From: Actinokineospora iranica
Lineage (GTDB): Bacteria > Actinomycetota > Actinomycetes > Mycobacteriales > Pseudonocardiaceae
Assembly: GCF_900101685.1 (NCBI RefSeq)
Contig: NZ_FMZZ01000001.1
Coordinates: 310,001-374,000, forward strand
Direction of reading: 5' to 3'
Length of the DNA stretch: 64,000 nucleotides
Each line of letters begins with the position of its first letter. Position 1 is the first letter of the stretch. A program made the position numbers and the translations under genes. Under the pieces are notes generated by a model that ran no database searches, had not been told where the DNA came from, and was given only the letters and a program-made list of their open reading frames with translations. Positions 59,545 through 64,000 of the stretch are shown here, piece after piece.

Positions 59545-60219
59545 GTGGACCTTGTCGACTACTCCGGCCATGTCGAACCCGGCGGCCCGGCCGCCCGCCG
59601 CACCCTGGGCGCGCTGACGATCACCAAGGTGTCCGTCGGCCCCATGGACAACAACGCCTACCTGCTCACCTGCGCGGCCACCCGCGAAGCCCTGCTGATC
59701 GACGCGGCCAACGACCCGGAGCGGTTGTCCGACGTCATCGGCTACGGCCAAGACCGCCCCACCCTGCGCACCATCGTCACCACCCACCAGCACGGCGATC
59801 ACTGGCAAGCCCTGGGCGCGGTCGCGGGCGCCTTCGGCGCGAACACCATCGCCCACCCCGCGGACGCGGCCCCCCTCCCGGTTCCCCCCGACCGCCTCGT
59901 CACCCACGGCGACACGATCGAAGTGGGCGAGGTCACGTGTGATGTCATCCACCTGCGCGGCCACACCCCCGGCTCCATCGCCCTCCTCTACCGCGACCCC
60001 GAAGGCGTCCCCCACCTGTTCACCGGCGACTCCCTGTTCCCCGGCGGTCCTGGACGGACAACAGGCCCGGAGGACTTCAACAGCCTGATGGACGACCTGG
60101 AGTCCCGGATCTTCGGCGAACTGCCGGACGACACCTGGTTCTACCCCGGCCACGGGGACGACTCGACTCTGGGCGCCGAGCGGCCGCATCTGGCCGAGTG
60201 GCGAGCGCGCGGCTGGTGA
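59545..60219 (+). CDS. Metallo-beta-lactamase-fold hydrolase
   Basis: 224 residues of the glyoxalase II-like branch. The metal motif is TTHQHGDHWQ (HxHxDH), with HLRGHTPGSIALLY, FTGDSLFPGGPGRT and FYPGHGDDSTLGAE supplying the other ligands. The GTG at 59545 begins the conserved protein and lies 8 bases beyond TACCGT, suggesting a leaderless mRNA. The substrate is unknown; hydroxyacyl-thiol (mycothiol) hydrolysis is a reasonable guess. Confidence 0.9.
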   Translation: MDLVDYSGHVEPGGPAARRTLGALTITKVSVGPMDNNAYLLTCAATREALLIDAANDPERLSDVIGYGQDRPTLRTIVTTHQHGDHWQALGAVAGAFGANTIAHPADAAPLPVPPDRLVTHGDTIEVGEVTCDVIHLRGHTPGSIALLYRDPEGVPHLFTGDSLFPGGPGRTTGPEDFNSLMDDLESRIFGELPDDTWFYPGHGDDSTLGAERPHLAEWRARGW

Positions 60220-60228
60220 GCCGGGAAC

Positions 60229-60245
60229 CTATTGACAGTCGATAG
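60229..60245. promoter_or_regulatory. Orphan 17-bp palindrome CTATTGACAGTCGATAG
   Basis: Half sites CTATTGAC and GTCGATAG are inverted repeats with one mismatch around a central A, 10 bp past the MBL-fold stop. It looks like a dimeric repressor operator, but no gene starts next to it. Confidence 0.45.
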
Positions 60246-60299
60246 ATAGCCGGCGACACGGGGCGGTTGTGTTCGGTGTGCTGGCCGCGCGGCGGCGGA

Positions 60300-60555
60300 T
60301 CACACGGTGATGACGACCTTGCCTCGGGCTTGTCCGCTATGCACGTGGGCGATGGCTTCTGGGGCATCGGCCAGGGGGTAGGTGCGATCGAGGACGGGGG
60401 TGAGCCTGCCCGCGTCGATGTGTTCGGCGAGGGTTCGGAGGTCGGCGCCGAGTTCCCTGCAGACCAGGCCGCGCAGGTTCTGGCTCAGGTCTGTCGATAT
60501 CCCTGAGTTCGAGGACTTCGGTTGAGCCGTAGGTGTCCTGCGCGATCGCCTTCAC
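60300..60555 (-). pseudogene. Zinc-type NAD(P)H oxidoreductase with a large internal deletion
   Basis: The first 27 codons from GTG 60555 (VKAIAQDTYGSTEVLELRDI) are the N-terminus of a medium-chain dehydrogenase/quinone oxidoreductase. The sequence then passes, out of frame, into its C-terminus: ELGADLRTLAEHIDAGRLTP, then ADAPEAIAHVHSGQARGKVV and ITV before TCA 60300-60302. About 230 residues, including the nucleotide-binding domain, are missing. Start overlaps the XRE gene stop (GTGA), so it was once the third gene of that operon. Confidence 0.88.
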
Positions 60556-60782
60556 GGCGTTGCTCCTTCTTGGCGGGGATACTGGAACACGTCTTCCACG
60601 GCGACACCGAAGACGCGGGCTATCTGGAATGCCATTTCCAGGGACGGCGAATAACGGCCCTGTTCGATGGCGATCACGGTCTGCCGGGTGACCCCGACGC
60701 GCTCGGCCAATTCCGCCTGGGTCATCTGCCCCTGGGCGAATCGCAGAGCCCGAATGCTGTTGGTGACCTTGGTCGGTTTCAC
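60552..60782 (-). CDS. XRE-family transcriptional regulator
   Basis: 76 residues, nearly all helix-turn-helix: MTQAELAERVGVTRQTVIAI then EQGRYSPSLEMAFQIARVFG, ending VEDVFQYPRQEG. This compact class usually sits next to a small membrane protein, as here, where the GTG start overlaps the stop of the preceding gene. Likely autoregulates through the TGTCAA palindromes upstream. Confidence 0.9.
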   Translation of the reverse strand: MKPTKVTNSIRALRFAQGQMTQAELAERVGVTRQTVIAIEQGRYSPSLEMAFQIARVFGVAVEDVFQYPRQEGATP

Positions 60783-60982
60783 CACGACTGGAAGTCCCGG
60801 TGGTAGGCGAAGATCTTGGCCGCGGAGCCGAGGACCTGGAGCGCGATCGCCGCCCCGATCGCGCCGCCGACCGTCCACAGGAGCGCGGGCACGTACCTCA
60901 CCTCGGTGAACGGCGCTCCGCCCACACTCCCCAGGACGATGGCGAGATAGGTCGCGTACGCGCCGACCGTCACCACCAGCAT
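60779..60982 (-). CDS. Small two-helix membrane protein, partner of the XRE regulator
   Basis: 67 residues from the ATG at 60982, with helices VVTVGAYATYLAIVLGSVGG and LLWTVGGAIGAAIALQVLG. In frame upstream lie FEEKRAWI codons that match the usual N-terminus of such proteins, but no start codon precedes them before a TGA, so the gene may have lost its original start or uses a shorter one. Function unknown. Confidence 0.65.
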   Translation of the reverse strand: MLVVTVGAYATYLAIVLGSVGGAPFTEVRYVPALLWTVGGAIGAAIALQVLGSAAKIFAYHRDFQSW

Positions 60983-61018
60983 GATCCACGCGCGCTTCTC
61001 TTCGAACGCCCGACCGCT

Positions 61019-61081
61019 CCCGTGTCAAGCAAACTTGACACGGGCAAAAGCAAAGCATGTTTGACATGGTGTGAACATGCT
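61019..61081. promoter_or_regulatory. Cluster of palindromes upstream of the XRE operon
   Basis: CCCGTGTCAAG-CAAA-CTTGACACGGG (61019-61044) is a perfect 11-bp inverted repeat. CATGT-TTG-ACATG (61056-61068) is a second palindrome, and AGCATGTT/AACATGCT (61054-61061 and 61074-61081) encloses it. All contain TGTCAA or TGACA words. Probable operators for the XRE protein. Confidence 0.65.
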
Positions 61082-61100
61082 TTACTCAGCGGGTCGGGGC

Positions 61101-61511
61101 TCAGGCTTGCGGCTGGCTGATGTTGACCATCCAGGGGACGCCGTAGCGGTCCACGCACATGCCGAACTCGTCGCCCCACATCTGCTTCTCCAGGGGGACC
61201 GAGACGGTGCCGCCGTCGGACAGCTTCTCCCAGTGCCCGCGCAACTCCTCGTCGTCGCCGCTGAGGCTGACGGTGATGGTGTCGCCGGGGTTGTGCGCCA
61301 TCCCCTCGGGGACGTCGGCACCCATGATCGTGTATCCGCTGGGGGTTTCCAACATGCCGTGCATGATCTTGTCCGCGTCCGGGGAGTCTTGGGCGCCGAA
61401 GTCGCCGAAGGTGTTCAAGACCAGGTCGCCGCCGAAGACCTCCCGGTAGAACTCCATGGCCTGGCGGGCGGTTCCGTCGAAGCTGAGGTACGGGTTGAGA
61501 CGTGAAGACAT
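61101..61511 (-). CDS. VOC-superfamily (PhnB-like) protein
   Basis: 136 residues. LNPYLSFDGTARQAMEFYRE near the start and GDEFGMCVDRYGVPWMVNIS near the end are typical of PhnB/glyoxalase-like VOC proteins, whose substrates are mostly unknown. ATG at 61511 chosen from homologues; an upstream in-frame start lacks conservation. Ends beside the XRE operator region. Confidence 0.88.
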   Translation of the reverse strand: MSSRLNPYLSFDGTARQAMEFYREVFGGDLVLNTFGDFGAQDSPDADKIMHGMLETPSGYTIMGADVPEGMAHNPGDTITVSLSGDDEELRGHWEKLSDGGTVSVPLEKQMWGDEFGMCVDRYGVPWMVNISQPQA

Positions 61512-61551
61512 CGGATGCTCCATTCGTCGTGAGAAGACGAATCTTCGCAGA

Positions 61552-62706
61552 TCAGCGGGGACCCGACAACGCAAAGCCGTCCACTGTGGTGGGCGCGCCA
61601 CGGCACGAGAAGAAGTCGCCACACGGCGTCGTCAGCCGTGCCGGAGTTCCCGTTGGACCCGCTTGACGTAGGCGCGGAAGCTCTTCCGGCGGCGTGATGA
61701 ACAACCGCGCCTCCACGGCGAGCGCGTTGCCGATGAGATGCACGTCGGCGTGGCAGGTGACGCCCGCCGCGGTGAGGGGGTCGACCAGGGGCAGCAGCTT
61801 GGCGGAGGTCTGCTTGCTCACCTCGCCGATCTCGCGGCCGTCGACTCGCACCGTGACCACCTCGCTGGTCGAGCGCGACCCGACACGCTCGGTCACGTGC
61901 AAACTGCCCACCACCAACGCCTTGCCTGGCAGATAGGCACCGCGCACCAACGGGACCAGCACGTCCAGGTGCTCCCCGAGCCGACTGAGTTTGAACGGCC
62001 TGCCCGGTGGCACCATCAGGTGCCGCGCCGACTCGTCGACGGTGTTGAGGGGGATCAGCAGAGCGGGTTCGGCCAGGTCAAGCGCCACGCTGGTGATGGT
62101 CTCGGCCTCGTCGCGCCGCCACCACACCCGCGCCCGGCACCACCCCACTCCCCCGATCCGGTCCAGCGCGACCCCGTACTCCGCCGCGTCGTCGCGCGGC
62201 AGGTAGCCGACCACCTGCCCCTCGACCGACACCCGGACCGCGCTCGGGTCGTACCGGTTCTCCGGCTCCCGCCGCACTTCGGCGACGAACTCGCGATCAC
62301 CGGTGGGAGTCTGCCCGGCGAGCCCTTCCACCGCCCCCGCGTGGTGGGTCTCCCCCACCACTTCCTGGCTGAAGTACCCGCGCCCCCTCAGCGTCACCGA
62401 CACGTCCGGCACCCGCGGCCGGGGCATCACGACATCCCCGCGCGCGGCGGCAAGCGCGGTGTGCAACCCGGCGAACGCTTCCCGCTGCCATCGGGTGAAG
62501 TCCAGCCGGTACCGCCGCCCATCCCGCGTCACCAGCTCCAACCGCCCGTTGCTGAGCGTCCCCGCGTCCCGGATCGCCAGCGTCAGCAAGTCGTCGGGGA
62601 CGAGAACCACCCGGTCGGCGCCGAGGGCAAGCCTCCCCACCGCGTTGGTGGATTGGACGACCAACCGCTCACCGTCGAAGTCGACGAAAATACCGATTCC
62701 CTCCAC
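61552..62706 (-). CDS. HIRAN-domain protein with N-terminal DUF4429-like region
   Basis: 384 residues from the GTG at 62706, with GAGGAG 7 bases upstream. The N-terminal 95 residues (IFVDFDGERLVVQSTNAVGR; LVTRDGRRYRLDF) look like a PH-type DUF4429 fold. A HIRAN domain follows (about 125-200): VVGETHH, EFVAEVRREPENRYDPSAVR and VVGYLPRDDAAEY, a fold that binds DNA 3' ends in HLTF/Rad5 proteins. The C-terminal half is an unassigned repeat-like region. Standalone actinobacterial HIRAN proteins have no settled role. Confidence 0.75.
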   Translation of the reverse strand: MEGIGIFVDFDGERLVVQSTNAVGRLALGADRVVLVPDDLLTLAIRDAGTLSNGRLELVTRDGRRYRLDFTRWQREAFAGLHTALAAARGDVVMPRPRVPDVSVTLRGRGYFSQEVVGETHHAGAVEGLAGQTPTGDREFVAEVRREPENRYDPSAVRVSVEGQVVGYLPRDDAAEYGVALDRIGGVGWCRARVWWRRDEAETITSVALDLAEPALLIPLNTVDESARHLMVPPGRPFKLSRLGEHLDVLVPLVRGAYLPGKALVVGSLHVTERVGSRSTSEVVTVRVDGREIGEVSKQTSAKLLPLVDPLTAAGVTCHADVHLIGNALAVEARLFITPPEELPRLRQAGPTGTPARLTTPCGDFFSCRGAPTTVDGFALSGPR

Positions 62707-62867
62707 GGCCGCTCCTCGTGATCGGGGCACCACCCACGGTACCTCCCACCCTGGTTGAGTCGCTTTCCTTGAGGCTGGCTGTTACACGGGACGACAAGGA
62801 CGGCTTTACCCGTTCAGGGTCTTGGCGCGCGATTGTCCGCATCCGCGCTGACGTCTCCGCTGCAACG

Positions 62868-63158
62868 ATGGCATCAGCGGCGACTCAGGAGGCACCACGA
62901 TGGCGGAACCACGACGAATTGGCGGCGCGGGCGGCGGTTCGGAACCTGGGCAGGGCGCGCACGAGTGCGGTCGCGGCCTCGGTGGTGAAGTGCGGAGTTT
63001 CTTCGCAGGATATCCACTGCACCGGAAACCACTACCAGTCTCGCCAAGACGGCGACACCGTTGTCGTCGCCGAGGCTGAGGCTGTTGGCGGGGGCGTCGC
63101 TGACGACGTGCTGGACGCCCTCACCGAGGTCGCGGTGCTGTTGCCCCGGCCGTGCGGG
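62868..63158 (+). other. Possible gene fragment between the HIRAN and UvrA-like genes
   Basis: From ATG 62868 a plus-strand frame with high third-position GC reads RWRNHDELAARAAVRNLGRA and GDTVVVAEAEAVGGGVADDV before running antisense into the UvrA-like gene without a proper end. It may be the remnant of a truncated gene. I recognise no family. The remaining part of 62707-62867 shows no feature. Confidence 0.25.
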
Positions 63159-64000
63159 TCAGGTGGTCACGTATTCGCGGAGGTGTTGGGCGGTCAGGGA
63201 ATCCGAGGTGGCCACCAGGTCGGCTGGGGTGCCGGTGAAGACGATCTGGCCGCCGTCGTGGCCCGCGCCGGGGCCCAGGTCGATCAGCCAGTCGGCGTGG
63301 GCCATGACCGCCTGGTGGTGTTCGATGACCACGACGGTGTTTCCGTCGTCCACCAGGCGGTCCATGAGGGCCAGGAGTTTGTCGACGTCGGCGAGGTGCA
63401 GGCCGGTGGTCGGTTCGTCCAGGACGTAGGTGGAGCCCTTCTCCGCCATGCGGATCGCGAGTTTGAGGCGTTGCCGTTCGCCGCCGGAGAGGGTGGTGAG
63501 GGGCTGGCCGAGGCTGAGGTAGCCCAGGCCGACGTCGACCAGGCGGTCCAGGATTCGGCTGACGGCGGCGATGGTGAAGAAGTCCCGCGCCTCGGTCACC
63601 GACATGGCCAGGACCTCGCTGATGTCCTTGCCGCGCAACTTGTGTGTGAGCACTTCCGCGGTGAACCGCTTGCCCTCGCACACTTCGCAGACCGACGCGA
63701 CGCCCGCCATCATCGCCAGGTCGGTGTAGACCAGCCCGATGCCTTTGCAGTTCGGGCAGGCGCCTTCGGAGTTCGCGCTGAACAAGGCGGCCTTGACGCC
63801 GTTGGCCTTGGCGAAGGCGGTGCGGATGGGGTCGAGCAGGCCGGTGTAGGTGGCCGGGTTGCTGCGGCGGGAGCCGCGGATCGCCGACTGGTCGACCACG
63901 ATCACATCGTCCCGTTGGGACAGCGAGCCGTGGATCAGCGAACTCTTGCCCGACCCGGCGACGCCGGTGACCACGGTCAGCACCCCCAGCGGCACGTCGA
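63159..64000 (-). CDS. UvrA-like ABC ATPase (second copy), partial at window edge
   Basis: C-terminal 280 residues of a UvrA paralogue; the N-terminal half continues beyond the window. Present are Walker A GVAGSGKSSL, a zinc finger CPNCKGIG...CEVCEGKRF, the signature TTLSGGERQRLKLAIRM and Walker [21 protein letters not shown]. It is clearly not the uvrA at 54-57 kb. Such paralogues (UvrA2/DrrC types) are linked to drug or DNA-adduct tolerance. Confidence 0.9.
   Translation of the reverse strand, partial: DVPLGVLTVVTGVAGSGKSSLIHGSLSQRDDVIVVDQSAIRGSRRSNPATYTGLLDPIRTAFAKANGVKAALFSANSEGACPNCKGIGLVYTDLAMMAGVASVCEVCEGKRFTAEVLTHKLRGKDISEVLAMSVTEARDFFTIAAVSRILDRLVDVGLGYLSLGQPLTTLSGGERQRLKLAIRMAEKGSTYVLDEPTTGLHLADVDKLLALMDRLVDDGNTVVVIEHHQAVMAHADWLIDLGPGAGHDGGQIVFTGTPADLVATSDSLTAQHLREYVTT

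Noticed and set aside
62868-63158. Recombinase (IS607-type) remnant
   Set aside because: A short VVV...DDVLDALT resemblance was too weak and the catalytic region is absent; left as an unassigned fragment.

Overview
The window is high-GC DNA from a sporulating-type actinobacterium, most likely family Pseudonocardiaceae (Actinokineospora/Saccharothrix-like; the genus is inference). Markers of the phylum are RbpA, WhiA, OpcA, a mycothiol-dependent maleylpyruvate isomerase-like enzyme, a fused PabA-PabB and the uvrC-rapZ-yvcK-whiA and gap-pgk-tpiA-secG gene orders. Most of the window is conserved housekeeping DNA on both strands, with accessory material mainly at 22.1-24.6, 46.9-47.6, 51.4-54.1 and 57-64 kb.

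Layout. 0-6.3 kb (+): pentose-phosphate/upper glycolysis operon tal-pgi-zwf-opcA-pgl. 6.3-13.2 kb: an inverted-repeat element, a secreted tandem-domain glycerophosphodiesterase, fused pabAB, an orphan histidine kinase, rbpA and secG. 13.4-22.1 kb (-): gap-pgk-tpiA and uvrC-rapZ-yvcK-whiA. 22.1-24.6 kb: a decayed WXG100-type locus, a Rieske lipoprotein and a mazEF-like toxin-antitoxin pair. 24.6-29.3 kb (-): rpe-ribD-ribE-ribBA-ribH and a PH-like membrane protein. 29.3-35.4 kb: MOSC and NUDIX genes, an animal-type haem peroxidase with a DoxX-like protein, an AlkD-like protein and a secreted tripeptidyl aminopeptidase. 35.5-39.1 kb (-): pheS-pheT. 39.4-44.1 kb (+): an Hsp90-like ATPase followed by a large TPR protein. 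44.1-46.3 kb (-): infC-rpmI-rplT-trmH. 46.5-51.4 kb: a DUF1844 gene, a cupin gene broken by one stop codon, and a CitA/DcuS-type two-component system divergent from a dicarboxylate symporter. 51.5-57 kb (-): uvrA, then a small ORF, a YcaO (TOMM-type) gene and a second small ORF, all overlapping. 57-64 kb: an MDMPI-family gene overlapping tail-to-tail with an acyltransferase, a metallo-beta-lactamase-fold protein, an XRE/membrane-protein locus with a deleted oxidoreductase remnant, a VOC protein, a HIRAN protein and the 3' part of a second uvrA-like gene cut by the window edge.

The candidates for undescribed biology are (1) the compact three-ORF YcaO locus, whose YcaO lacks the usual C-terminal PxPxP and carries a repeat-bearing disordered insert; (2) the Hsp90-like/TPR pair, reminiscent of Hsp90 and TPR co-chaperones; (3) a 148-bp inverted-repeat element with a half copy about 40 kb away; and (4) several small-ORF or duplicated-start arrangements at gene junctions (zwf/opcA, rapZ/yvcK) and an rplT/trmH junction where trmH has no standard start codon and a nested perfect hairpin lies on its first codons.

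Start sites were chosen from homologous N-termini, Shine-Dalgarno sites and stop/start overlaps. Three genes (rpe, the AlkD-like gene and the MBL-fold gene) look leaderless. No tRNA, rRNA, CRISPR array, intact insertion sequence or FMN riboswitch was seen.
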